Positions 1 to 7,985 of a stretch of 64,000 nucleotides of DNA are shown here, in pieces. The DNA comes from Planctomycetaceae bacterium. GTDB lineage: Bacteria > Planctomycetota > Planctomycetia > Planctomycetales > Planctomycetaceae. Both the position numbers and the translations under genes were made by a program. The notes below the pieces were generated by a model, which saw only the letters and a list, made by a program, of their open reading frames with translations, was not told where the DNA came from and did no database searches. Position 1 is the first letter of the stretch, and every line of letters starts with the position of its first letter. The DNA lies in the NCBI GenBank assembly GCA_019636285.1, contig JAHBXV010000021.1, positions 39,062 through 103,061 on the forward strand. The letters run 5' to 3'.

Positions 1-790
1 GTTCGCCGATCGCACGCCAGACCACTTTGGGACCGAACAATTGTGCGAACGTGCCCAGTTTCAGTTCAAACGCACGATACAACTTCCGCGCGGGATCGGA
101 GATCCAGGTGGCCCACGTTAGCCCGGATGTCTCCGCATACAATCGGCCTGCTTCGTCATCTCCCTGGTGGACAAGCACGAGACGAACGCCCGCCGCTGTC
201 AGCGAGTCGCGCAAAGCGGACAGGTCTGCCATGGCTTCCCGGCAGTACGTGCAGCCCATATGCCGCAGCAGCACGACAAGCGTGGGTTGCTCGAAACTGG
301 CTGACCACAAGGAATGCTGACTGTCGACCGGCGTCGCTTCCAAGCGAGTTTGCCAATCGCGTTCGTCGACGGAAACCCGATTCCAGTCGTGCTCGCGATA
401 GGCATGCCACAGAATGATCGCGAAGGCCGGCAGCCAGACGAGATCGTTAGTCACGTTCAACCAGAAGAAGTTCCAGGGAAGCTCCCCTTTCCAGGCGGTC
501 CAGAGCACACCAATCGGTCCGAATAGCTTTCCCAGAAATCCGACCAGCACGATCGGCCAATGCCGCACGGGGTCGCGGGCAGCGATCGCGTAGCCGACTC
601 CGTAAACTCCAATGACCATGCCAATGCATTGCCACGATGACGGATAAAGGGGGCGAACCATCCCGAACAGGTCGAACAGCAGGTTGGGGAACAGAATCAC
701 CACCGTTCCCCACAGGATGTTGTATGCGCCCGCCAACGTGAGCACCCAGAACATCCATCGCGGAGCTGTTTCAAACTCTTTCGAACCCAT
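1..790 (-). CDS. Membrane-anchored peroxiredoxin-like/thiol-redox protein (partial, 3' end outside window)
   Basis: The reading frame opens with ATG at 788-790 and runs off the left edge without a stop, giving 263 visible residues. The N-terminal half holds about four hydrophobic segments (roughly residues 13-35, 55-72, 79-98 and 113-131), rich in Trp and Gly. From about residue 155 it becomes soluble and thioredoxin-like, with the motif HMGCTYC (C180 and C183) after a hydrophobic beta strand. A CxxC in this context resembles the AhpC/TSA_2 (SelL-related) peroxiredoxin-like family. The likely role is thiol-disulfide or peroxide chemistry at a membrane, but the side of the membrane is not determined. 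It is divergently oriented from hpnC. The fusion to a multi-span module is inferred from sequence only. Confidence 0.75.
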   Translation of the reverse strand, partial: MGSKEFETAPRWMFWVLTLAGAYNILWGTVVILFPNLLFDLFGMVRPLYPSSWQCIGMVIGVYGVGYAIAARDPVRHWPIVLVGFLGKLFGPIGVLWTAWKGELPWNFFWLNVTNDLVWLPAFAIILWHAYREHDWNRVSVDERDWQTRLEATPVDSQHSLWSASFEQPTLVVLLRHMGCTYCREAMADLSALRDSLTAAGVRLVLVHQGDDEAGRLYAETSGLTWATWISDPARKLYRAFELKLGTFAQLFGPKVVWRAIGE

Positions 791-913
791 TCCAGCCAAC
801 CTGCATTTCCTTCCCAAAACCAGCTCCACCCGCGAACCGTGGCACAACCGCCCACAACTTATCATGCTTTCACCAACCACTAACCACTACCCACCAACTA
901 CTTCTTCCCCCCT

Positions 914-1843
914 ATGTCCCCGGCATTCGCTGACGAACTGGCAGACTGGGGTCCCGATGCCCTCTCGCGTCGCCCCGCGCCTTCGGTGAGCGAAGCCCGC
1001 GCGTATTGCCGTCGTCTCGCGACCGGTCACTACGAGAACTTTCCGGTCGTTTCCGTCCTGCTGCCGCGCGAGCTGAGGCAGCCGTTTTACGACGTTTACG
1101 CATTCTGTCGCTGGGCCGACGATCTGGGCGACGAAACGGGCGACCCGGCGACCGCTCTGCGTCTGCTCGACTGGTGGCAGACTCAGTTGGATGCCTGTTA
1201 CGCGGGAGAAGTCCGCCATCCCGTATTCGTCGCGCTCTGGCAAACCATTCTCGACTACGACCTCCCTCGCCAACCGTTCGCCGACCTGATCTCCGCCTTC
1301 GTTCAGGATCAGACCGTCAACGAATACGAAACTTTCACGCAATTGCGAGATTATTGTCGTCGCAGCGCCGATCCGGTCGGCCGAATTCTCCTGGGCCTCT
1401 GCCGTCAGGCAACCGACGAAAACATCGCGTTCTCCGATTCCATCTGCACCGGCCTGCAACTGGCTAACTTCTGGCAGGACGTCGCCCGCGATCGGGACAT
1501 CAGCCGCATCTATCTTCCACGCGAAGACAGGGAACGCTTCGGCTACACCTCCGAGATGCTGAATGCCCGGACCACGAATCCCGCGTTTCGCGATCTGATG
1601 CAGTTCGAGGTCGATCGGGCACGCAACTACCTGCGGGAAGGGCTCCCGCTCATCAATCGCCTGCCGGGCCGATTGCGGGTCGACATCGACCTCTTCGCAC
1701 GTGGTGGCCTGCGCATACTCGAGAAGATCGAGCAAATCGGCTATCGCGTCTGGGAAACTCGTCCCAAGCTGACAAAGTGGGACGGCGCGACACTCGTGGC
1801 GCAAGCGGTCTGGCGGAGGGTCTTCGCCGACCGCTCTCGCTGA
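914..1843 (+). CDS. hpnC: Squalene synthase HpnC-like (trans-isoprenyl diphosphate synthase, head-to-head)
   Basis: A 309-residue member of the squalene/phytoene synthase family. The first Asp-rich motif appears as FCRWADDLGDE near residue 70 and the second as NFWQDVARDRD near residue 190. Both bind diphosphate through magnesium in this family. The spacing and the YCRRLATGHYENFPVVS start resemble HpnC. In the three-enzyme bacterial route HpnD makes presqualene diphosphate, HpnC converts it to hydroxysqualene and HpnE reduces that to squalene, the hopanoid or sterol precursor. No hpnD or hpnE is visible here, although the gene could continue an operon elsewhere. ATG at 914 is the first in-frame start, and the start sits in a pyrimidine-rich leader without a clear Shine-Dalgarno. 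Confidence 0.85.
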   Translation: MSPAFADELADWGPDALSRRPAPSVSEARAYCRRLATGHYENFPVVSVLLPRELRQPFYDVYAFCRWADDLGDETGDPATALRLLDWWQTQLDACYAGEVRHPVFVALWQTILDYDLPRQPFADLISAFVQDQTVNEYETFTQLRDYCRRSADPVGRILLGLCRQATDENIAFSDSICTGLQLANFWQDVARDRDISRIYLPREDRERFGYTSEMLNARTTNPAFRDLMQFEVDRARNYLREGLPLINRLPGRLRVDIDLFARGGLRILEKIEQIGYRVWETRPKLTKWDGATLVAQAVWRRVFADRSR

Positions 1844-1861
1844 AGGCCGTATGATCCTCCG

Positions 1862-1930
1862 TCAAAACCCGGTTGGCGGCTCCAGCACCCCCGAAAACCT
1901 GCCGTTCTGAGGACGTCCAGAGGGTTTTGA
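1862..1930. repeat. ~70-bp intergenic element with terminal inverted repeats (copy 1)
   Basis: The element begins TCAAAACCC and ends GGGTTTTGA, so its ends are perfect inverted repeats. It lies 18 bp after the hpnC stop. Internal blocks GTTGGC and CCAGAGG recur in the copies at 8981-9051, 19640-19713 and 49390-49462. Confidence 0.7.
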
Positions 1931-1950
1931 CGGCTCTACCTGAGAACGCG

Positions 1951-1990
1951 AAAAGACGGCCAGCCGGGAAGGGCGCCCGTGGCCGTCTTT
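1951..1990 (-). terminator. Rho-independent terminator of the ferredoxin gene
   Basis: On the minus strand AAAGACGGCC pairs with GGCCGTCTTTT around a GC-rich loop and ends in a T run. It lies 26 bp downstream of the ferredoxin stop codon. The A/T arms could also serve hpnC from the other strand. Confidence 0.65.
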
Positions 1991-2015
1991 CTGGACCGCA
2001 GGACCGGGGCGCCGA

Positions 2016-2300
2016 TCAGCCGATCGGGGGGCCCATCGGGTCTTTTTTGTCGGTGATGTTCGGGCAGGTGGGGGACATTTCGGCGTTCAGGCCGAGATAG
2101 TCTTTCCACTTTTCCGGCAGGTTGTCTTCGTGAAAAATGGCCTGCGGCGGGCATTCCGGCACACAAGCTTCGCAATCGATGCACTCATCAGGATGGATGA
2201 ACAGCATCGATTCCCCCTCATAGAAGCACTCGACGGGGCAAACGACGACGCAATCGGTGTATTTGCAATTGAAGCACGGTTCGGCGACCACGTGCGTCAT
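2016..2300 (-). CDS. fdxA: 7Fe ferredoxin ([3Fe-4S][4Fe-4S])
   Basis: A 94-residue protein closely resembling Azotobacter ferredoxin I. Cluster ligands are visible as C9, C17, C21 and C25 in the N-terminal segment ([15 protein letters not shown]) and as the [12 protein letters not shown] block near residues 40-50. C12 is also present. The conserved NITDKKDP segment near the C-terminus is characteristic of the family. The protein is about a dozen residues shorter than the Azotobacter protein, lacking the last helix. It is a cytoplasmic one-electron carrier with unknown partner. It is monocistronic, followed by a good terminator, and the start is ATG at 2298-2300. The long upstream gap should hold its promoter. 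Confidence 0.93.
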   Translation of the reverse strand: MTHVVAEPCFNCKYTDCVVVCPVECFYEGESMLFIHPDECIDCEACVPECPPQAIFHEDNLPEKWKDYLGLNAEMSPTCPNITDKKDPMGPPIG

Positions 2301-2708
2301 GGATCAAACTCCCACGAAGACGGCTCCAATCGATTCGATCGAAGCAAAACTCTCTATCAAATCACGAGTTACGCTGTTTTCTTGAATTCTGCGCGAATCT
2401 TAGTTGTCAACTCGGCGAGCGTCAAGAAGTGCGGCAACGGAATTCCCGCCTAAGCAAATCGTAACGAACCCGGCGGAACCCCATCTTGTCTCACTTTCCA
2501 GGTGCGCATAAACTCAATCAAGTTGAATGCATGATTTGAGCGCGAACCGGCGATTTGCGCGTCCGATTGCCGAAACCGTGGGGCGCCACGTGGGTTCAGT
2601 CTGAAGGGGACCGTTGATGAAACGGCCCTGACGAGGTCCGGGAGACCTCGCCGCGTTGCGGCAGACTCGGATGGAGCGGGTTCACTCGTCCGACAGAGGC
2701 ATCATTCC
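2301..2708. other. Intergenic region between divergent ferredoxin and sigma-factor genes
   Basis: About 400 bp with no convincing reading frame. It should contain both promoters. A hairpin with arms CGAGGTC/GACCTCG (about 2632-2650) lies upstream of the sigma-factor start. No known regulatory motif was recognised. Confidence 0.5.
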
Positions 2709-3275
2709 ATGGCACTCACTGATGTCGACCGCGATCTGTGCGCCCGTTGCCTGACCCAGGATCCGGTCGCGTGGCGGGAATTCGTCGATCGCTTCGCGGG
2801 CCTGTTTGCCCATGTCGTTCGACACACCGCCCAGGCGCGCAGTGTGTCGCTGAGCGCTTCGGACGTGGATGACCTCGTCGCCGACATGTTTCTGACCGTC
2901 GTGGTCGACGATATGGCCGTCTTGCGGCGTTTCAAGGGCCGGTCCTCGCTGGCGACCTACCTCGCGGTGATCGGTCGCCGAATCGCCGTTCGCGAAATCA
3001 CCCAGCGGCGGTTCGCGGAGGCTTTGGGCCACGTTCCGGCCCATCCCCAACCCGCCGCCCCCGATTCCAGCCGAATCACGAATGCCGAGCTCGTGGAGCA
3101 GATGCTCGCGGGTCTCGGCGAGAAGGAAGCAGCCGTCGTACGGGGCTATCATCTCGACGGCCAAACGTACCAGCAGCTCAGCCGTTCTCTGGGACTTCCC
3201 GAGAACTCGATCGGGCCAATGCTCTCGCGCGCCCGCCAGAAGCTGCGTGATTCGGGCCTGGTCGTCTCGTCCTGA
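2709..3275 (+). CDS. RNA polymerase sigma factor, ECF (sigma-70) family
   Basis: A 188-residue protein with an ECF two-domain plan. The sigma2 region spans about residues 12-105, including DLVADMFLTVVVDD followed by FKGRSSLATYLAVIGRRIAVRE, which corresponds to the -10 binding and melting region. A Pro/Ala linker is followed by a sigma4 helix-turn-helix at about 125-185 (LGEKEAAVVRGYHLDGQTYQQLSRSL with the downstream segment RARQKLRDSG). No anti-sigma factor, kinase or membrane gene adjoins it, so its signal is not visible. The likely role is alternative promoter recognition. Start ATG at 2709 follows a region without an obvious Shine-Dalgarno. Planctomycetes carry many orphan ECF factors of this kind. 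Confidence 0.9.
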   Translation: MALTDVDRDLCARCLTQDPVAWREFVDRFAGLFAHVVRHTAQARSVSLSASDVDDLVADMFLTVVVDDMAVLRRFKGRSSLATYLAVIGRRIAVREITQRRFAEALGHVPAHPQPAAPDSSRITNAELVEQMLAGLGEKEAAVVRGYHLDGQTYQQLSRSLGLPENSIGPMLSRARQKLRDSGLVVSS

Positions 3276-3350
3276 GCGTCATGCTCGAGGATTTAGCCAC
3301 GGCTGAACGACGGGCGCCACACGACGTCGGACCCTTCTTTGCTGCGTCCC

Positions 3351-3390
3351 CCACCGGCTCGTCCGGTGGGTACGGAAGTTTGGCGGCTAG
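3351..3390 (+). repeat. Hairpin plus GAAGTTTGGCGGCTAG repeat (copy a)
   Basis: Stem CCACCGG/CCGGTGG with loop CTCGT is followed by a GGAAGTTTGGCGGCTAG tail. The same layout (hairpin, then gGAAAGTTTGatGGCTA) occurs at 3407-3465, 52988-53031 and 53057-53111. Confidence 0.6.
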
Positions 3391-3406
3391 CACGAGACTG
3401 CGGCCC

Positions 3407-3465
3407 GCCCCGCTTCGCCCCCGGCCGGCTGGTCTGGTCTGGGCGGGGCGAAAGTTTGATGGCTG
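3407..3465 (+). repeat. Hairpin plus GAAAGTTTGATGGCT repeat (copy b)
   Basis: A GCCCCGCTTCGCCCCCGGCC leader, imperfect hairpin and GCGAAAGTTTGATGGCT tail. Leader and tail are almost identical to the copy at 53057-53111, about 50 kb away. Confidence 0.65.
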
Positions 3466-3513
3466 TTATCCAACGATCCTGGTCTGCCAGACTTCGCTCC
3501 CCTGCCAGTCAAG

Positions 3514-3534
3514 CTCAATCCTGTTCGGCACGAG
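3514..3534 (+). repeat. IS left inverted repeat
   Basis: A 21-bp arm starting CTCAATCCTG, perfectly complementary to 4966-4986. A further 156 bp of noncoding sequence separates it from the transposase stop. Confidence 0.85.
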
Positions 3535-3690
3535 GATTGATGTAGCGTGGCATATTGAGCTGGTCGCGGGAAGTTGCTGACTCCCGATGATGGTGGTGAG
3601 TCTGGCTGGTTGTCAGCGTTGTGGAGCGGGATTTTCACGGCGCAGCGTGAAGCTCATCGGCGCGCCGGGGCGAAGCGGCGGCGATGTCGC

Positions 3691-4926
3691 TCAAGCCGGT
3701 TTTTGAGCTGCGGCCCGGGCTTTTAGGTGTGCCAGCACGTCCTCCTCACTGGCCCAGCCCTGCACGTGCAGGCACAGCAGTTTATAGGTCCACTGATTCG
3801 GGAGGAGGTTGCGTCCGGTGGCCAGTTGAATCAGGAGAAAGGCAATCAGCGCGCAATACATCTGAATCTGGATGCCGTTCTCGCTCTGGCTGACCAGGTG
3901 CCGGCAGGACATCACGCACTTCAGCCAGCGGAAGAACAGCTCGATCAGCCAGCGGCAGCGATACAACAGCACGATGATCTCGGCCGGCACTTCCAGCAGA
4001 CTGGTGGCCAGCACGAGATCCTGTGCGGCCCCCTTTCGCCGTCGGCCGCCCCGTTTCGGATGTTCGAGGCATCGAACAACGATGCGTCGTTGCGGGTGAT
4101 CGGGAGGTTCGATCCGTTGGCTTTTGGGCGAACCCATGCGACCGGTGGCGTCTTCCAGAACACCGGCTGCCACCGCTTCCGGTGTCAATTCCCGTTGCAC
4201 TTCGACTTCGAAGTGATGATCGTTGCGGACCCGGCAGACGTAGCTGCTTCTCGCGGCAACAATCGCGTTAAATAACCGGAATTCTTCATAGCCGCGATCG
4301 GTGATGTAGCAGCGGTCGGGTTCCAGGGCCGCTCGCAGGACAGCCTTTTCGTTGGCCGCGCCCTGGCCGCTGGCGTTCGTCACGCGGCCGAAGGTGGGAA
4401 CTCCGCGGAGAATTTCAAAGTGGGTATGCAACTTCCAGCCGCGATCTTTTCTCGCCGCGAAACAAGCCTGTGTGATCTGCGGCAGTTGCCTCAGCAGCGT
4501 GCCGTCGACCGCCGTGGGCAAGTGCGACAGTTGTTGGAATCGCTGATCGGCGGCGGAGATTTCGGGGATCTGTCCCAGCAAGTCCTGGACGATTTCGTTC
4601 AACCGTTCCGGATCGAACAGGCGCAGTGCTTCCGAGAACGAGCCCAGCGACGTTTCGCGGCACCCCAGCTTTTTGCGGACCGCGGCCAGCCCGCTCACCG
4701 CCGAGAGGTCGCGCAAGGATCGGCAGACAGGATTGAAGAACGTCAGCAGAATCAGGCCGCAGGCGTCATCAAAGAACAGCTCCCGGTTCCCGGCTCGATC
4801 GCGACCAACCGCCTCATCCCGCACGCGAGCCAATAGCGGCCGCACCCGCTCGAGACACCGCAGCCCTTCCAGCCGCTGAGTCGATCCTTCCGCGCCCTCA
4901 ACCACGGCACTCGCCCCGCCTGTCAT
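3691..4926 (-). CDS. IS4-family transposase (DDE)
   Basis: A 411-residue DDE transposase. The catalytic triad is visible: D141 in AVDGT, D210 in ITDRGYEEF, and E329 in YRCRWLIELFFRWLK. The last segment matches the IS4 signature Y-x2-R-x3-E-x6-K, with K336. The C-terminal helix typical of the family (IQIQMYCALIAFLLIQL) follows. The frame is uninterrupted, so the element may still be able to move. It catalyses cut-and-paste movement using the flanking 21-bp repeats. The ATG at 4924-4926 lies about 60 bp inside the right-hand repeat. Confidence 0.93.
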   Translation of the reverse strand: MTGGASAVVEGAEGSTQRLEGLRCLERVRPLLARVRDEAVGRDRAGNRELFFDDACGLILLTFFNPVCRSLRDLSAVSGLAAVRKKLGCRETSLGSFSEALRLFDPERLNEIVQDLLGQIPEISAADQRFQQLSHLPTAVDGTLLRQLPQITQACFAARKDRGWKLHTHFEILRGVPTFGRVTNASGQGAANEKAVLRAALEPDRCYITDRGYEEFRLFNAIVAARSSYVCRVRNDHHFEVEVQRELTPEAVAAGVLEDATGRMGSPKSQRIEPPDHPQRRIVVRCLEHPKRGGRRRKGAAQDLVLATSLLEVPAEIIVLLYRCRWLIELFFRWLKCVMSCRHLVSQSENGIQIQMYCALIAFLLIQLATGRNLLPNQWTYKLLCLHVQGWASEEDVLAHLKARAAAQKPA

Positions 4927-4965
4927 CCTGGCAGCAGAAACTTACTCACCAGTGATGGCGCAAAT

Positions 4966-4986
4966 CTCGTGCCGAACAGGATTGAG
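4966..4986 (-). repeat. IS right inverted repeat
   Basis: A 21-bp arm ending CAGGATTGAG, the exact reverse complement of 3514-3534. It marks the boundary at which the downstream truncated frame begins. Confidence 0.85.
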
Positions 4987-5129
4987 GCAAGCTAGCAGTG
5001 GCACCCGGCGAAGTCTACATTCGACTCACAGATCCAGACTGGTATGAAAGTATCCCAAAGAGAGTCTTGGAGAACGAACGAGTGCGTGACTCCGTATTGC
5101 GTGCGGCATTCTATGGTCTGGACTACTAG
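4987..5129 (+). pseudogene. 3' remnant of an unidentified gene truncated by the IS
   Basis: Starting at the IS edge an open frame reads AVAPGEVYIRLTDPDWYES and on to AFYGLDY, ending at TAG 5127-5129. It has no start codon of its own, and the same frame meets a stop inside the IS end. The sequence is protein-like and of lower GC than the neighbouring core genes. The next gene starts 11 bp after the stop, with an AGGAG Shine-Dalgarno overlapping the stop, so the two were probably translationally coupled. If the downstream gene is an immunity protein, this could be the C-terminus of its toxin. That is a guess from layout; the family is not recognised. Confidence 0.5.
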
Positions 5130-5140
5130 GAGCAGATGGA

Positions 5141-5476
5141 ATGATTGATGAAAGAGTAACACTCAAGACAAACTCACAAGGGTACCCGATCATTGTGCGT
5201 TCGGGCGAACGGGGAATTGAGGTGTTGATCTCAGAAGACGCCGAAAATGGGACGACCGACATTGAATTGATCGGTGACGAAGCCTCGTTACGATGTTTCG
5301 GTGAAGTTTTGATCGGCGTGAGTAAAGCGAAGGGCTATCATGTGCATCTGGAAGCGAACGCTGAAACATCACCGCTCGACATTGAGCCGAACAACATTCG
5401 AATAACCGTTTCCAACCGAGAAACGCCCGAGCAAAGGAAACCTTCATCGCTGCCACCGGACTGGGCAAGAGGATAA
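5141..5476 (+). CDS. Small hypothetical protein, possibly an immunity-protein-like family
   Basis: A 111-residue soluble acidic protein. It reads as alternating beta strands and a helix: VTLKTNSQGYPIIVRSG, then IELIGDEASLRCFGEVLIG, then GYHVHLEANAE and a final strand NNIRITVSN. The HVHLE strand after a short helix is reminiscent of small immunity proteins such as Imm32, but I cannot confirm this. A Pro/Ser-rich tail ends the protein. Start ATG at 5141 has AGGAG at 5128-5132. It immediately follows the truncated frame at 4987-5129. The lower GC and IS context suggest horizontal acquisition. Confidence 0.5.
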   Translation: MIDERVTLKTNSQGYPIIVRSGERGIEVLISEDAENGTTDIELIGDEASLRCFGEVLIGVSKAKGYHVHLEANAETSPLDIEPNNIRITVSNRETPEQRKPSSLPPDWARG

Positions 5477-5706
5477 TAAAAAAGCAACCAGCCATAGCCG
5501 CTACACCGGCCCGACCACCGCCCAGCCCCTGAGCCATTTGTGGCACGACGCCGGTAGAGCTTTCCGTCCTGACATGTCGCGAGAACGATGTATCGAATGA
5601 TCGCCAATGCCCAATTCGTCTGGGGAAGCCTCGCATGCTTGAGTACTCTCCATGCTGTCGCGATGGCCTTGCCGATTTTCTCCGAAGGCACGCGCATGCG
5701 GGAGGG

Positions 5707-5997
5707 ATCATTGTCTGCGAGTCACGAAGATTCCTCGATATGAAGCCGTGTCGCACCGGCGGAACAAGCCTGTTGCGAGAGTTTCTGGAGCCGAGAGTTC
5801 CGGGGCTTGTTCATCAGAAGGATCATCCTAAACAGTTCCGGGAATGGCTGTCGCGGATCACGGATGATTCGTTGAGGGAGTACTTCATCTTCTCGGTCAT
5901 TCGCAACCCCTGGGATCGTGCCGTCTCGATTGCTACCTACTTCCGAACGCCTCTTGCGAAGTTTGCCCAGAACCTCGCGCGACAGAGGGTTACCGAA
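5707..5997 (+). pseudogene. Sulfotransferase-family fragment
   Basis: The translated segment contains KPCRTGGTSLLREFLE, resembling the 5'-phosphosulfate loop (usually KTGGTSL), and FSVIRNPWDRAVSIATYF, resembling the 3'-phosphate motif of PAPS-dependent sulfotransferases. Only about 95 residues of homologous-looking sequence remain. After NLARQR the frame runs into unrelated sequence and then over the 3' end of the neighbouring PQQ-domain gene on the other strand. No credible start codon lies at the beginning of the homologous part. It is therefore probably a decayed or laterally acquired remnant, not an active enzyme. Boundaries are approximate. Confidence 0.5.
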
Positions 5998-6031
5998 ACC
6001 CGATGCTCTTCCAGTCTCTACCACTTCGTTG

Positions 6032-7444
6032 CTACTTACCAACGCAATACAAAAACCGATCCGAGCGGATCAAAAGGCGGTTGCCGTCGATTGCGGGGCT
6101 GGCGTTGAAGAGGCTTCTTTCTCGGAGTTCGTTGGCGGCGAGTTGCTCGAACTCGGGCTTGGCGGCGATGACGAAGGTCTTGCCGTCTCGCGTGACATAG
6201 TAGAGCTTGCCGTCGGCCAGCAGAGCTGAGGAGTAAACCTGGCCGCCGCGGTTGAGGCTCTTTTCGTAAACGATCTCCCCCGTGTCGGCTTTGGCACAGA
6301 ACGCGATGCCGCGTTGTTCGTGCATCCAATAGAGGTGACCGTCGAGATAGACGGGGGACGAGACGTTCGAACCCTTCTGGCTGGTCCACAGGCGATGAGT
6401 CCGCGTGACATCGCCGCTGCCGCCTGTTCGCACGGCCAATCCCGCGGTTCCCGACCGGCCGCCGAGTGCATAAACGATTCCGTCGGATGCGACCAGGCTG
6501 GGAACCATGTACCAGCCAATATCGGTCTCACAGGACCAGAGTTCCCGGCCAGTCTGGGGATCGAACGCGAGCACATTCCCCTGCCGCGCGAGGACCAGTT
6601 CGTCCTTGCCGCTCGTGGACTTCACGACAACGGGCGTATTCCACGATTCGCGTATGCCCCCGGCCCGCCAGCGCTCGCGGCCAGTCTCGCGGTCGAGCGC
6701 CACGAGGGATTCGCTTTCGACACTGGCATTGATAAAGAGCAAGTCGTTGTCGATGACCGGAGAGGCAGACGTTCCCCAGCCGTGCGTCTTCGACCCGACA
6801 TCGGCTTGCCAGACCTGTTTGCCGTCGTGATCGAAGGCGAAGACACCGGTCTTGCCGAAGAACACGTACACACGCTGCTCATCGGCGGCCGGTGTATTCG
6901 CGGCGAACCCATGGTCGCGGATGCGATCCTCCTCGGGAAGCTTCGCCGGGATCGCCGTGTCCCAGAGAACTTTTCCAGTCTTACGATCGATCGCAATCAG
7001 ATGCCGCTTAAGATTCTCCGGCCGCCCCTCGTCTTCACCAGGGACGAAAAAGCCGGTGTAAGCCGTCAGATAGATGCGATCCCGGAACACAATCGGGCTG
7101 GAGGCCCCTGCCCCCGGCAACGGCGTTTTCCAGACGATGTTTTCGGTCTCGCTCCATGTAACCGGCAGTCCCGTCGCGGTCCCGGTTCCCATCCCGGTCG
7201 GCCCACGAAAGCGCGGCCAGTCGTCAGTTGCCCCAGCGCGAGAAGCAACGGCCGCCCCTTTCGCTTGCGGCGCTCGCACAGGCTGCCGCGTCTTGGACTT
7301 TTGCGACCCGGCTTGTGCCAACGTCAAATCATCGGCCGCTACACCTGTGGTGGCTATGCTGCCAACAACGAACGCACAGCAACTCAATACGACAGCGAGG
7401 CCGGGGCGGAACAGAAAGCGCGCAACCACTCGAAGGGACGACAT
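6032..7444 (-). CDS. Secreted PQQ-binding-like beta-propeller repeat protein
   Basis: A 470-residue protein with an N-terminal signal peptide (hydrophobic core about residues 14-35, cleavage near GVAADD). Repeated W-type motifs characterise an eight-bladed PQQ/BamB-like propeller: IVWKTPLPG, GKVLWDTAIP, GKQVWQADVG, GRERWRAGG, GRELWSCE and TGEIVYEK. No catalytic quinoprotein residues or heme motifs were seen, so a binding or scaffold role outside the cytoplasm is more likely than dehydrogenase activity. Start ATG at 7442-7444 is supported by GGAG about seven bases upstream. It is monocistronic and faces the sulfotransferase fragment tail to tail. Proteins of this type are abundant in planctomycetes. 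Confidence 0.88.
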   Translation of the reverse strand: MSSLRVVARFLFRPGLAVVLSCCAFVVGSIATTGVAADDLTLAQAGSQKSKTRQPVRAPQAKGAAVASRAGATDDWPRFRGPTGMGTGTATGLPVTWSETENIVWKTPLPGAGASSPIVFRDRIYLTAYTGFFVPGEDEGRPENLKRHLIAIDRKTGKVLWDTAIPAKLPEEDRIRDHGFAANTPAADEQRVYVFFGKTGVFAFDHDGKQVWQADVGSKTHGWGTSASPVIDNDLLFINASVESESLVALDRETGRERWRAGGIRESWNTPVVVKSTSGKDELVLARQGNVLAFDPQTGRELWSCETDIGWYMVPSLVASDGIVYALGGRSGTAGLAVRTGGSGDVTRTHRLWTSQKGSNVSSPVYLDGHLYWMHEQRGIAFCAKADTGEIVYEKSLNRGGQVYSSALLADGKLYYVTRDGKTFVIAAKPEFEQLAANELRERSLFNASPAIDGNRLLIRSDRFLYCVGK

Positions 7445-7985
7445 GGCAAACTCCGCGAGGTGACCACGAGAATCAAGGCGAACGCCGCCGATCAGCCTAG
7501 CGGAGCACGATTGGATTCTCTAGAAGCCGCGACGCGGAGCTGGAGTCGCTTTGGCCAGTTCACAACGAATGGTGACGGCGAAAGCAAGCCTCGGATTGAC
7601 CGAAAGAAAGAGGGGACCCCTTCGATTGTCTCAACCCGCAGACGAGTGGCCGTCCGAAGACGTTCAAGTTCCAACGATGGGCAAAGTGCCAGAAACGGAC
7701 CGCCCCTGACCCGCACACACCGAGCAAAATCCTCGTTCGCCAGAGTTCCTCCCGCCGAGTCGACGTTCGCGTAGTTCAGAGCTGCCCCGCCTCCCCGATT
7801 GGCATGATTGTTGCTTTCATGGTGTCAGCACGGTTCGGATCGCTCTGCCCTCTGGTTCTGGATGCCCCACCAGCCTTGATTTCGGGCTCAACCGTTGAGT
7901 TTTTGGGCATAACAGCGCGCGAAACCAGCCCGCGGTTCTTGATCCCCAGTCGAACTCATTGTGTCCATTTTTTTAGAGAGTTTTT
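7445..7985. other. Intergenic region between divergent PQQ-propeller and DUF1559 genes
   Basis: About 540 bp without a supportable gene. It must carry two divergent promoters. A T-rich stretch (TTTTTTAGAGAG then TTTTT) immediately precedes the DUF1559 start. No repeat family found elsewhere in the window occurs here. Confidence 0.5.

Larger units (their letters stand above)
3514..4986 (-). mobile_element. Complete IS4-family insertion sequence
   Basis: About 1.47 kb bounded by perfect 21-bp inverted repeats that start CTCAATCC and end CACGAG reading inward. It encodes one intact transposase (3691-4926). No identical direct duplication is visible at the two edges: the left flank ends GTCAAG and the right flank begins GCAAGC. 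That suggests an old insertion or a rearrangement at one edge. The right flank enters a truncated reading frame. Confidence 0.85.

Noticed and set aside
5338..5697. 119-residue minus-strand frame between the immunity-like gene and the sulfotransferase fragment
   Set aside because: It overlaps a better plus-strand gene and has no family-like motif; probably a chance frame.
6314..7774. 486-residue plus-strand frame over the PQQ-propeller gene
   Set aside because: It is antisense to a gene with signal peptide and clear repeat motifs, and its own sequence has no domain-like pattern.
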